A stretch of DNA of 64,000 nt from an uncultured Armatimonadota bacterium (GTDB taxonomy: Bacteria; Armatimonadota; Fimbriimonadia; Fimbriimonadales; Fimbriimonadaceae), in assembly GCA_903833215.1 (NCBI GenBank), contig CAILEM010000147.1:1-64000 (forward strand), written 5' to 3'. Every line of letters starts with the position of its first letter. Position 1 is the first letter of the stretch. Below the pieces are notes generated by a model that ran no database searches, was not told where the DNA came from, and saw only the letters and a program-made list of their open reading frames with translations. This document shows positions 1 through 8,128 of the stretch, piece after piece. The position numbers and the translations under genes were made by a program.

Positions 1-2
1 GC

Positions 3-564
3 AGTGTATCAGATCAGGCTTGGTGCGCATTCCCCAACCTGCTGGCTCCGGTTGAGTCTCAACGACTAAGTGTATCAGATCAGGCTTGGTGCGCATTCCC
101 CAACTCATGTATTCGGTACAGGCGGCTGGTAATAAGTGTATCAGATCAGGCTTGGTGCGCATTCCCCAACAGGTGCTTCCAACATCAAGCTACCGTCAAC
201 AGTGTATCAGATCAGGCTTGGTGCGCATTCCCCAACTAATATAAGCATCACGCTCGTCAGGAGAATAGTGTATCAGATCAGGCTTGGTGCGCATTCCCCA
301 ACTACGCTCGTCACGGGAATGTGCTCATGGTGAGTGTATCAGATCAGGCTTGGTGCGCATTCCCCAACGTCACCCTCTATCTGCTTCCAAGGCCCTGAGT
401 GTATCAGATCAGGCTTGGTGCGCATTCCCCAACCTGCTGTTGCCGATGCAGGACCGGTTACAAGTGTATCAGATCAGGCTTGGTGCGCATTCCCCAACTG
501 TCCTCTTGAATAATCAGCGACGAAAAAGAGTGTATCAGATCAGGCTTGGTGCGCATTCCCCAAC
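3..564. CRISPR. CRISPR array, 9 repeats and 8 spacers, type II-like geometry
   Basis: Nine identical 36-bp repeats begin at 3, 69, 135, 201, 267, 333, 398, 463 and 529. Each starts AGTGTATCAG and ends CATTCCCCAAC. The eight spacers are all different and 29 or 30 bp long, giving a 65-66-bp period. A 36-bp repeat with 30-bp spacers is the usual geometry of type II (Cas9) arrays; on the minus strand the repeat begins GTTGGGG, and a GTT-like start is common in type II repeats. This subtype call is inference, because no cas gene or tracrRNA is visible here. The left end is cut by the window edge, so more repeats and the cas locus may lie upstream. Apparent reading frames across the array encode only the repeated translation of the repeat and are not genes. 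Confidence 0.96.
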
Positions 565-602
565 GCCTACCGATGATTTGCAATCATCGGTAGGCGTTGG
601 GG
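558..602. repeat. Perfect 21-bp inverted repeat closing the CRISPR array
   Basis: Bases 558-578 are the exact reverse complement of 582-602, with a 3-nt loop (TGC). The left arm begins with the last 7 bases of the ninth CRISPR repeat (CCCCAAC), and the right arm ends with their complement (GTTGGGG). The hairpin therefore joins the repeat end to an inverted copy of it through a 31-bp palindrome. It also lies just downstream of the stop of the leftward MocA-type gene, so it could act as a terminator or transcription barrier between that gene and the array. Neither side carries a T-tract, so classic intrinsic termination is not clearly supported. Confidence 0.85.
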
Positions 603-618
603 TTGGGACAAAAGGCAA

Positions 619-1578
619 CTACAGCGTGACGACTTTGCCCGTCTTAGCACTCTCCAGCGCGGCAAGAGCGATCTTCAAGGCAACCAGGCCGTCTTCGCCA
701 GTAATTGGAACAGGGGAGCCGGTTTGAACACTTGCGAGGAATGCTGATAGTTCTAGGAAATACGGATCATCGAACGGTGCGAGAGACGGTTCGTAGGATG
801 ACGATTCGGTCGTTACCGTTTTGAGCGCGGGGGTTTTCTTGCTATCGAATTCGAGCAGCCCTTCACTTCCCGCGATATCGAAATAGGTTCGAAATCCACC
901 TGGATCCATCCATGTTGCCTCAACGTGAGCAACTGCTCCGGACTCAAAAGTGAGGGTTGTGAGAGCATAGTCTGGTCCGTGACCGGTGGTGGCTCCGACC
1001 GATCGACTGTAGAGGAACTTCACGTCACCAAACGTCCATTGAAGCCAATCGAAGTCATGAATCGCAAGGTCAAGAAGGACTCCACCGCTTCGAGAGTGGT
1101 CCATGAACCACCCTGAGCTGCCCGTCGGTGCCGGTCCCCCACGACGCGTTCGGATCGCAGCAGGTTTGCCGACCGATCCACTTTGCACCATCTGCCTGGC
1201 AAGGGCGAACTCGGGGAAATATCGAACGACGTGACCGATCATGAGAGGCACGTTGGCAGCCTTCGCGGCATCCACAATCGCCTGTGCTGCATCAACCGTT
1301 CTTGCGATGGGCTTCTCTAAGAAAAGGGGTTTTCCAGCCTCAATCACCCTATGCGCAAACTCTGGGTGGGCGTCGGTAGGAAGGCAGACATCGATGACGT
1401 CCGCCCAATCCAGCAGTTCCTCGATGGAATTGCAGAGATGGGCACCCCAGTTTTGGCGAAAAGTCTCACCACGCCCCAAGTTCCTCTCGTAATAACCGAG
1501 TTCAACCTCGGACATTTTGTGATACTGCCGGGCATGTGCATTGCCCATTCCGCCGGTGCCAACGACTCCTACCTTCAT
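619..1578 (-). CDS. Gfo/Idh/MocA family NAD(P)-dependent oxidoreductase
   Basis: This 319-residue protein has an N-terminal Rossmann nucleotide-binding fold with GVVGTGGMG at residues 4-12. The EKP motif of the family (LEKPIA, near residue 88) contributes the conserved active-site lysine. A C-terminal alpha/beta substrate domain contains the DLAIHDFDW segment, which matches the conserved H-D motif region. Members oxidise or reduce sugars, inositols or related cyclic compounds with NAD(P); the substrate here cannot be told from sequence. Its ATG overlaps the stop of rseP as ATGA, so it is the last gene of the dxr-rseP transcription unit, although its function does not obviously relate to isoprenoids or intramembrane proteolysis. 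The hairpin at 558-602 lies just beyond its stop. Confidence 0.9.
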   Translation of the reverse strand: MKVGVVGTGGMGNAHARQYHKMSEVELGYYERNLGRGETFRQNWGAHLCNSIEELLDWADVIDVCLPTDAHPEFAHRVIEAGKPLFLEKPIARTVDAAQAIVDAAKAANVPLMIGHVVRYFPEFALARQMVQSGSVGKPAAIRTRRGGPAPTGSSGWFMDHSRSGGVLLDLAIHDFDWLQWTFGDVKFLYSRSVGATTGHGPDYALTTLTFESGAVAHVEATWMDPGGFRTYFDIAGSEGLLEFDSKKTPALKTVTTESSSYEPSLAPFDDPYFLELSAFLASVQTGSPVPITGEDGLVALKIALAALESAKTGKVVTL

Positions 1579-2903
1579 CGAGGAGATTGTGACACGTCTT
1601 TGGAAGGCGAAGGACGAGCGGTTTTTGAGACGGGCGGATCCTTAGGCGGTGAGTTGTTATCAATCATTCGAGTGATGTCTATGTAGAACACCGAGAGGAT
1701 CAAAACCCCCATGAACGCCATCCCAAACAAGTTCACCAAGTTTTGAACATGCATGCTCAAGCGCCTACCGCGACGGAACATCTCAGCAAAGGCCAACACC
1801 ATCTGGCCACCATCAAGCGGCATCACGGGCAGGAGATTCAGGATGCCTACGGAGATGCTTAGGAGCGCGGCGAGTTCAAATATCGGTGCGATACCAAGCT
1901 TCACGGTCTCGTAAGTGGCCGCCGTAATAGAGAGCGGTCCACCCATCTGATCCTTCACCGTAGATGGGTGCCGAATCATATCCAAAAGTCCGGTAACGGC
2001 TTGGATCGGACGAGAAACCGCCATAGAAACGGCCTGACCAAAATCAACGCTCACTCGTTTCGTTCGGAAGTGCGTGTAGAGCTTGGCTTGAGCTCGCTTG
2101 TCTCCTGTAAATTCCAGACCCGGCCCCAAAACGGGGGATGGATTTTTGTCGAGAACCGGAATCACCGTCAACTCAAGGGGCTTGTCGTCACGGAGAATGC
2201 TGAATTTCAGCCTCTTGTCCGCACTGTCTCTCACGATCACATTGATGTCGTAGAACGACTTTACGGCTTTGCCGTCGATTGCCGTGACAACATCCTTCTC
2301 CTTCAACCCTGCTTCGGCAGCCGGTCCCTTTTTGGAAACGGGCCCGATGACTGGGCTGTTATCGAGTTGATCTTTGCCACTCACGATATACAGCGGAATC
2401 AAGATTAGGATTCCCGCAATCACGCTGAACATCGGGCCAGCGAAGAGTACGATCAGCCTCTGCCAAGGCGCCTTGCTATAGAAGCCTCCTGCGATCGTCG
2501 TCTCACTGCCGTCATCTTCGGGAAGCATTCCCTTGATGCGAACAAATCCTCCGAGGGGCCAAGGACGAACGGTAAATCTAGTCGTTTCCTTAAGCGCCTT
2601 TCCTTGAGGAGTATCAATTTCAACCATGTCCTCCGGAGCCCGACGGCCCGTAGACTCAACATCAAAGCGGTTAGGATTCGTGCTCTCAATCTGCGCGACT
2701 TCACCTGGTCGGATAGGGACGATGTAAGTGCGCTTCATCCATTCGTAAATGGTTTGTTTGCCAAAGCCAATGGCAAATTCCTCAACGCCCATATTGAACA
2801 AACGGGCGAAAAGGTAGTGACCGAGCTCGTGGGCAGCAACGAGCAGGGTGAACATCGTAACTAGCACGACGGCGGTTTCTAGGTAATTAAAAAGCGAGCC
2901 CAT
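1575..2903 (-). CDS. rseP: Site-2 intramembrane zinc metalloprotease RseP/RasP
   Basis: The 442-residue protein starts with a membrane segment holding HELGH (about residues 26-30), the zinc-binding HExxH of M50 proteases. A central PDZ domain includes GPAAEAGLKEKDVVTAIDGK. The C-terminal membrane segment holds NLLPVMPLDGGQ, the LDG motif supplying the third zinc ligand. The family cleaves transmembrane anti-sigma factors and signal-peptide remnants in the inner membrane. It lies 5 nt after dxr, a neighbourhood seen in many bacteria. An ECF sigma / anti-sigma pair at 24-25.5 kb is a possible client, but that is inference. The C-terminus extends about 25 polar residues past the last membrane helix. 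Confidence 0.95.
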   Translation of the reverse strand: MGSLFNYLETAVVLVTMFTLLVAAHELGHYLFARLFNMGVEEFAIGFGKQTIYEWMKRTYIVPIRPGEVAQIESTNPNRFDVESTGRRAPEDMVEIDTPQGKALKETTRFTVRPWPLGGFVRIKGMLPEDDGSETTIAGGFYSKAPWQRLIVLFAGPMFSVIAGILILIPLYIVSGKDQLDNSPVIGPVSKKGPAAEAGLKEKDVVTAIDGKAVKSFYDINVIVRDSADKRLKFSILRDDKPLELTVIPVLDKNPSPVLGPGLEFTGDKRAQAKLYTHFRTKRVSVDFGQAVSMAVSRPIQAVTGLLDMIRHPSTVKDQMGGPLSITAATYETVKLGIAPIFELAALLSISVGILNLLPVMPLDGGQMVLAFAEMFRRGRRLSMHVQNLVNLFGMAFMGVLILSVFYIDITRMIDNNSPPKDPPVSKTARPSPSKDVSQSPR

Positions 2904-2908
2904 AGGGT

Positions 2909-4027
2909 TTAAGCGTTGTCGATCAGTTTACGGGCAAAGGCTCGTGCAGTTGCATCGGCTGACAGTACATTATCCAACGTCGCAGCAAGGGGTGCGTGTT
3001 CCCGCATTGTGTTGTTAACCACCTCGGAAATCTGAAGGAACTGCAACTCACCTTTTAAGAAGGCGTTTGCAGCGATTTCGTTCGCAGCATTCATTGCACA
3101 TGGCATCGTTCCACCAATTCTCAAACTTTGTTTAGCGAGCTCAAGACTTGGGAAAGTCTCCTGATCGACCGGCTCAAAGGTCAAATTGGGGGTTTCAATG
3201 GGATTCCAAGGTCGGAGGCTGTTGGGAAGTCGCTCTGGGTAAAGCAGAGCGTATGTGATAGGCAGACGCATGTCGGGCCATCCCATCTGCCCCAATACAC
3301 TTCCGTCCTTAAACCGAACCATGGAGTGAATAACGCTTTGGGGATGAACAACGACATTTACGCGATCGATGTCGACATCGAAAAGCCAACGCGCTTCCAC
3401 TGCTTCAAGGCCCTTGTTCATTAAGGTAGCCGAGTCAATGGTGATCTTCCCACCCATGCTCCATGTTGGATGATTGAGCGCCTGCTGCACGGTCACTTGT
3501 TCGAGGTCGGATCTGCACTTACCACGGAAAGGTCCGCCACTGGCTGTAATCAATAGCTCGTCAATTTGATCGGGCCGGTAGCCCTGAAGGCATTGGAACA
3601 GTGCACTGTGCTCGCTGTCGATTGGCGTCAAGGTCACACCATATTCTCGGATCATCGGCATGACAAGAGCTCCCGCAGCAACAAGGACCTCCTTGCTCGC
3701 GAGGGCAATGTTCTTTTTCGCCTGGATTGCAGCGATCGTCGGGAGGAGACCGATGACTCCGGCAACGCTGATCACCACGATATCCGCCTCTTCGTGGGTT
3801 GCAAGAGCGATCAGCGCATCCATTCCACTGGCAATTCCGCTTCCCGGAACCTCGTGATGGAGGGCAAGATGGCGAACTCCAAACTGCTCTGCCTGCTCTT
3901 TCAGAAGTTTGGCATTCGAATTCGCAGCCAAACCGACGACGCTCAATTCGTTGGGGTGTTGTGAGATGGCATCAAGCGTTTGACCGCCGATGCTTCCCGT
4001 TGAGCCTAGAACGATGACGCGCTTCAT
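2909..4027 (-). CDS. dxr: 1-deoxy-D-xylulose 5-phosphate reductoisomerase
   Basis: This 372-residue protein catalyses the NADPH-dependent conversion of DXP to MEP, the first committed step of the non-mevalonate isoprenoid pathway, in the cytoplasm. The start VIVLGSTGSIGGQTLD is the NADPH-binding GSTGSIG loop. The middle holds ALASKEVLVAAG and LTPIDSEHSALFQCL, the metal- and substrate-binding segments, followed by TASGGPFR and NHPTWSMGGKITIDSATLMNKGLE, all hallmark Dxr motifs. The length is normal for the family. It is transcribed leftward with rseP and the oxidoreductase. Only 39 bp separate it from the divergent lysA, so the two promoters must sit in or near that gap. Confidence 0.97.
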   Translation of the reverse strand: MKRVIVLGSTGSIGGQTLDAISQHPNELSVVGLAANSNAKLLKEQAEQFGVRHLALHHEVPGSGIASGMDALIALATHEEADIVVISVAGVIGLLPTIAAIQAKKNIALASKEVLVAAGALVMPMIREYGVTLTPIDSEHSALFQCLQGYRPDQIDELLITASGGPFRGKCRSDLEQVTVQQALNHPTWSMGGKITIDSATLMNKGLEAVEARWLFDVDIDRVNVVVHPQSVIHSMVRFKDGSVLGQMGWPDMRLPITYALLYPERLPNSLRPWNPIETPNLTFEPVDQETFPSLELAKQSLRIGGTMPCAMNAANEIAANAFLKGELQFLQISEVVNNTMREHAPLAATLDNVLSADATARAFARKLIDNA

Positions 4028-4066
4028 CCGCAGTAGTTTAGCGTCCAGAATGCCATACTTCTAGGA

Positions 4067-5386
4067 ATGATCTCCGCCCCGATCCTGGACACTCGATTTC
4101 GCCTGACTGAGACCGTTGCCCTCGACCTGGCTAAATCGTATGGCACGCCACTGTATGTTGTCGACGAAAAGCATTTTCGAGAGCGTATCCGCACGTATTT
4201 AACCGCCTTCCGAGCCGCTTATGATCGTTCTGAGATTAGTTTTGCGAGCAAAGCTAACTCGACGTTGGCCCTTGTCAAGATAGCATACGAGGAAGGATGC
4301 ACAATCGACGTCGCAAGCGAAGGAGAACTTCGAATTGCACTGGCGGCGGGAGTGCCCGGCAACAAGTGTCACCTGCACGGAAACAACAAGCAGGTTGAAG
4401 AGCTTCAATTCGCCCTCGACAATAGCATCGGGCATATCGTCGCCGACAGCTTCGACGAGATTGAACTTCTCGATGGGATTCTGTCGAACGAGCAGCGGGC
4501 TTCAACCAAAATCGTCCTACGTCTCGCTCCAGGTGTGGATCCTGTCACCCACGCAAAAATTTCGACGGGACAGGCCGATACGAAATTCGGCTTCAACATC
4601 GCGGATGGCTCGGCAGAAAGGGCGGCTCAACGATGCCTGGAACTTGGCTTCAACCTCTACGGTTTCCATTGCCATGTCGGTTCACAACTGCTCGACCCAG
4701 AAGCTCAGCGATCTGGTGGTGAACTTATCGCCAAATTCGCGGTGGACATGAAGGACAAGCATGGGTACATCGCTCAATACCTCAACGTAGGCGGTGGTCT
4801 TGGCGTAGCCTATACCAGTGGCGATCAACCAATGGGCATGCACGAATATTGTCGACTGGTCGTTCAAGCCGTGAATACGGCCCTCGAAGGCACAGGAATC
4901 GACCCGATTCTTGGCCAAGAGCCGGGCAGGTCACTTACCGCCGAAAGTGGCGTCACCCTATACCGAGTCGGCGTCATAAAAACAGTGCCATCCAAAGCTC
5001 TTGGGCAAAGAACCTATGTCGCAGTCGACGGTGGGCTGAGCGACAACCCACGTCCCGCTCTCTACGGTTCGAAGTACACGGTAGAACGTGTTGCACCAGA
5101 AACACAGTCGAGCGATGAACTTAAGAACATGACGGTTTCGGGCAAACACTGCGAAACCGACAAGCTGTTCGATGAGACTCCCCTCCCCGCCGATCTCAAA
5201 GTTGGCGACCTAATTCAAGTGCTCTGCACTGGCGCTTACAACTCCTCGATGGCGAGTAATTACAACCGCTATCCTCGACCGGCGACGGCACTTCTACGCC
5301 TTGATGGTTCGCACTCGCTTATCCAGCGACGCGATTCATGGGACGAGATGCTCGCACGCGAAATCCTTCCGGAAGACTTGGCCTAA
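4067..5386 (+). CDS. lysA: Diaminopimelate decarboxylase
   Basis: This 439-residue fold-type III PLP enzyme decarboxylates meso-diaminopimelate to L-lysine, the last step of lysine synthesis. The PLP-binding lysine is K62 in SFASKAN. The HCHVGSQ segment, the glycine-rich phosphate loop GGGLGVAYT, the EPGRSL motif and the C-terminal CTGAYNSSMASNYN (active-site cysteine and substrate-binding region) are all present. The insertion around EELKNMTVSGKHCETDKLF carries the second conserved cysteine segment. Length is normal for the family. It opens a rightward series with the M50 protease and trpS; the next start is 10 nt after its stop. Together with a murE of the DAP type it indicates meso-DAP peptidoglycan. 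Confidence 0.96.
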   Translation: MISAPILDTRFRLTETVALDLAKSYGTPLYVVDEKHFRERIRTYLTAFRAAYDRSEISFASKANSTLALVKIAYEEGCTIDVASEGELRIALAAGVPGNKCHLHGNNKQVEELQFALDNSIGHIVADSFDEIELLDGILSNEQRASTKIVLRLAPGVDPVTHAKISTGQADTKFGFNIADGSAERAAQRCLELGFNLYGFHCHVGSQLLDPEAQRSGGELIAKFAVDMKDKHGYIAQYLNVGGGLGVAYTSGDQPMGMHEYCRLVVQAVNTALEGTGIDPILGQEPGRSLTAESGVTLYRVGVIKTVPSKALGQRTYVAVDGGLSDNPRPALYGSKYTVERVAPETQSSDELKNMTVSGKHCETDKLFDETPLPADLKVGDLIQVLCTGAYNSSMASNYNRYPRPATALLRLDGSHSLIQRRDSWDEMLAREILPEDLA

Positions 5387-5396
5387 ACCTTTGAAC

Positions 5397-6068
5397 ATGC
5401 CCCCCGTTCCCTCGATGCTCGCCACTGCCATCATCCTCTTTTTGGGGATTGGCCTTCACGAGTACGCTCACTGCAAGTTTGCCGATATGGCAGGGGATCC
5501 AACTCCTGCGTATTACGGAAGGGTCACGCTTGACCTGACCAAGCACTTCGAGATTTCGGGGGTCATTATGATGGTCATCACGACCCTAACCGGATTTGGA
5601 ATTGGTTGGGGCAAACCCTCGCCCGTCAATCCATCCAAGATGAAGAATCCCCGAATGGACTGGTTTGTTTCTGTCGCTGCCGGCCCGGTCTCCAATTTGG
5701 TTCAGGCAACAATCTATGCGTTTTTCCTGCGACTTGCCATCCGAGCCAATCTTTTCGAGCAGATAGGGTCTCTCGACCTGAAGATGTTTGTTGCTTACCT
5801 CCTTATTGGTGGTGTTGCCATTAACCTTGGTCTTGCTTGCTTTAATCTGATTCCGTTCGGCCCGCTCGATGGGCATTGGTTGGTTGGGCTCTTGCTGCCG
5901 GAGAAGCAGCGGTACTATTGGTTTAAGTTCAACCAAAAAGTCGGAATGCCAGGTTTGTTTATCGCCATCATCTTGATGCAATCTTTCAACATTTCACTCT
6001 TAAGCGGCCCAATCAGCGCTCTCTTCCGACTTTTCGTCGGCACGAGCATCAACGATATATTTCAATAA
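5397..6068 (+). CDS. Site-2 protease family (M50) integral membrane protein
   Basis: The 223-residue protein from the ATG at 5397 is a small M50 metalloprotease. HEYAH near residue 19 is the zinc-binding HExxH in the first helix. A C-terminal helix holds NLIPFGPLDGHW, the LDG zinc-ligand motif. Four to five hydrophobic helices are visible and there is no PDZ domain. Small cytoplasmic-membrane proteins of this type (YwhC/FtsH-adjacent family) have unknown substrates. An upstream in-frame ATG at 5301 would overlap lysA by 86 nt and add a non-conserved tail, so 5397 is preferred. It is 10 nt after lysA and 7 nt before trpS, implying cotranscription. Confidence 0.88.
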   Translation: MPPVPSMLATAIILFLGIGLHEYAHCKFADMAGDPTPAYYGRVTLDLTKHFEISGVIMMVITTLTGFGIGWGKPSPVNPSKMKNPRMDWFVSVAAGPVSNLVQATIYAFFLRLAIRANLFEQIGSLDLKMFVAYLLIGGVAINLGLACFNLIPFGPLDGHWLVGLLLPEKQRYYWFKFNQKVGMPGLFIAIILMQSFNISLLSGPISALFRLFVGTSINDIFQ

Positions 6069-6075
6069 CGATTCT

Positions 6076-7056
6076 ATGAAGTCAGAAAAACGAATTCTCA
6101 GCGGTATGCGTTCGACGGGACCCAAGTTGCACATTGGCAACTATGAGGGTGCCCTTCGAAACTGGGTCAAGCTCCAGAGCGACTATAAGGTGTTCGCGAT
6201 GGTGGCTGACTGGCATGCGTTGACGACGCAATTTAACGACCCAAGTGCCATTGCCCGCAACTCCCGCGAGGTTGCGAAGGATTTCGTTGCGGCAGGGATT
6301 GATCCGGAGAAATCTCCGGTGTTTATCCAGTCGCATATCAAAGAGCACGCAGAGCTCCATTTGTTGCTTTCGATGACGACTCCCCTAGGGTGGTTGGAGC
6401 GCGTCCCTACGTTCAAAGAAAAGCAGCAGGACATCGGAGGAGCCGAGCGATCTCCTTATGGCCTTCTGGGATATCCGGTGCTGCAGAGCGCGGACATTTT
6501 GATGTACAAGCCGTATGGTGTGCCGGTTGGTAAGGATCAAGCCCCCCACCTGGAAATCTCCCGTGAGATTGGCCGGCGCTTCAACAATCTGTATGGCGAG
6601 GTCTTTCCGGAATTTGTAAATATCATCGGTGATGAGGCGGTTTTGCCAGGAATCGACATGAGAAAGATGTCGAAGACCTACGATAACTGCATCTACATCA
6701 ATGAGAGCCCGGATGAAACGGCCAAGAAGATCAAGAACGCGTTCACGACTCCTACCAAAATTAAAAAGTCAGATCCTGGTATCCCCGAGGGCTGTGCCGT
6801 TTGCCAGTACCTACGAGTGTATTCGCCTAACTGGAAAGAACTTTGGGATGAAGATCGGCAAGGTTTGAGGGGATGCAGTCAAAACAAGAGCGAGTGCATC
6901 GAAGCTGTCAACGAATTCTTAAGGCCGTTTCGAGAGCGCCGTGCCGAACTTGATGACGATACGATTGAGCAGATCCTTACCAAGGGTGCTGCAGAGGCGC
7001 GAGCGGTCGCACAACAAACGATGCAGCAAGTTCGCGAGGCAATGGGAATTTGGTAA
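6076..7056 (+). CDS. trpS: Tryptophanyl-tRNA synthetase
   Basis: This class I aminoacyl-tRNA synthetase of 326 residues charges tRNA-Trp with tryptophan using ATP. HIGN at residues 19-22 is the HIGH signature and KMSKT at 197-201 is the KMSKS loop. The VPVGKDQAPHLEISREI segment after residue 150 is the conserved tRNA/ATP-binding region of TrpRS. Length is typical for bacterial TrpRS. It follows the M50 protease by 7 nt. Its stop overlaps the presumed TTG start of the HAD phosphatase, so these genes probably form one operon. Confidence 0.97.
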   Translation: MKSEKRILSGMRSTGPKLHIGNYEGALRNWVKLQSDYKVFAMVADWHALTTQFNDPSAIARNSREVAKDFVAAGIDPEKSPVFIQSHIKEHAELHLLLSMTTPLGWLERVPTFKEKQQDIGGAERSPYGLLGYPVLQSADILMYKPYGVPVGKDQAPHLEISREIGRRFNNLYGEVFPEFVNIIGDEAVLPGIDMRKMSKTYDNCIYINESPDETAKKIKNAFTTPTKIKKSDPGIPEGCAVCQYLRVYSPNWKELWDEDRQGLRGCSQNKSECIEAVNEFLRPFRERRAELDDDTIEQILTKGAAEARAVAQQTMQQVREAMGIW

Positions 7057-7814
7057 AAAGCGTACGGGCAATCTACTTTGACCTAGACGACACTCTGTGC
7101 GGGTATTGGAATGCGTCAAAAGTTGGGCTGAAGAATGCTTTCGCGATGCATGGCCCCGAGGAGTGCTCTCCTGAAGAGTGGGTTCGTCACTGGGCTGCCG
7201 CGTTTCGGGAATACGCACCCCAACTGAAACACACAAATTGGTATCAGGGTTACCTGAAGTCCGCAGAACCATCGCGGACCGAGCAAATGAGGCTCACTCT
7301 CGCTCGTCTTGGCATCGAAGATCCTGAGCGGGCGAAGCGACTCAGCCAAGCGTATATGGAAGAGCGCGACGGTGCCCTAAAGCTGTTCGAGGACGCAGTT
7401 ACGGTCCTTGATGCTTTGGCGGTGAAATATCCGTTGGGCTTGATTACGAATGGTCCAGCTGACGTCCAGCGGCAGGAAATTGCGACGCTGGGCATCGGCC
7501 ACTACTTCCAGAATGTCTTCATCGAAGGCGAGATGGGAGAAGGCAAACCCGTACGAGCGGTCTTTGAGCGAGCTGAACAGGCCGTGAATTGCCAGCCGGA
7601 CGAACTGCTCATGGTCGGCAACAGCTACAGCCATGACATTCGACCTGCGCTCGATTACGGATGGCATGCGGTGTGGATTCGCAGAGATTCTGATGTTCCA
7701 CCCAGCGTTGACGGCAAGGATGCAGCCCCTGAGAAGCTACCGGCAGAAGCTCCGGAGCCAGATATGACGATTTCTGAGCTTAGCGAGCTCCTTCCGTTGC
7801 TTTTGAGTTCTTAG
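7050..7814 (+). CDS. HAD superfamily hydrolase
   Basis: The 254-residue protein begins with AIYFDLDDTLCGY, the DxDxT motif I of HAD phosphatases. Motif II is in LGLITNGPAD, the lysine of motif III is in EGKPVRAVFERA, and motif IV is in MVGNSYSHDIRPALDYGWHAVWI. The cap between motifs I and II is helical (C1 type). The fold is that of the YjjG/gph-like phosphatases, acting on a small phosphorylated metabolite that cannot be assigned. A TTG at 7050 overlapping the trpS stop is the only usable start near the motif I strand. The last 40 residues are acidic and proline-rich. Confidence 0.85.
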   Translation: MVKSVRAIYFDLDDTLCGYWNASKVGLKNAFAMHGPEECSPEEWVRHWAAAFREYAPQLKHTNWYQGYLKSAEPSRTEQMRLTLARLGIEDPERAKRLSQAYMEERDGALKLFEDAVTVLDALAVKYPLGLITNGPADVQRQEIATLGIGHYFQNVFIEGEMGEGKPVRAVFERAEQAVNCQPDELLMVGNSYSHDIRPALDYGWHAVWIRRDSDVPPSVDGKDAAPEKLPAEAPEPDMTISELSELLPLLLSS

Positions 7815-7828
7815 GAGATTCTTAACTG

Positions 7829-8056
7829 ATGGCAACTTGGCAGATACAAGAAGCAAAAGCACACCTCGGCAAAGTGATTGAAGCCGCCCAAACTTCCGGC
7901 CCCCAAACCATTACGCGAAAGGGTGTCGCCGAAGCGGTTGTACTTTCCGCGCACGATTACCGAAACCTGGTCTCCCTTCGGCCAGACTACCGATCACAGT
8001 TTTTGGTTCCGCCGATCCAATCAACGATAGATCCTTCCTCCGACGACACGGTTTAA
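7829..8056 (+). CDS. Phd/YefM-type antitoxin without an adjacent toxin
   Basis: This is a 75-residue protein beginning WQIQEAKAHLGKVIEAAQ and continuing with QTITRKGVAEAVVLSAHDY, the DNA-binding N-terminal domain of Phd/YefM antitoxins. Known members bind their own promoter and neutralise a RelE, YoeB or Doc toxin through a C-terminal tail. It has an AGGAG ribosome site 10 nt upstream. The next gene, at 8129, is an ABC lipoprotein; no toxin gene is seen within several kb on either strand. It may be an orphan or a solitary transcription regulator. Confidence 0.82.
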   Translation: MATWQIQEAKAHLGKVIEAAQTSGPQTITRKGVAEAVVLSAHDYRNLVSLRPDYRSQFLVPPIQSTIDPSSDDTV

Positions 8057-8128
8057 CCGGATTTGGAGCATTATATTGGGGTTTGGCCAAAGATGGCCTG
8101 GAGTATTTGAACCTCGGTCACAGTCGAC

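Noticed and set aside
136-727. Two overlapping reading frames across the first 700 bases with repeated YQIRLGAHSPT
   Set aside because: They are translations of the CRISPR repeat, and each spacer breaks any real protein pattern.
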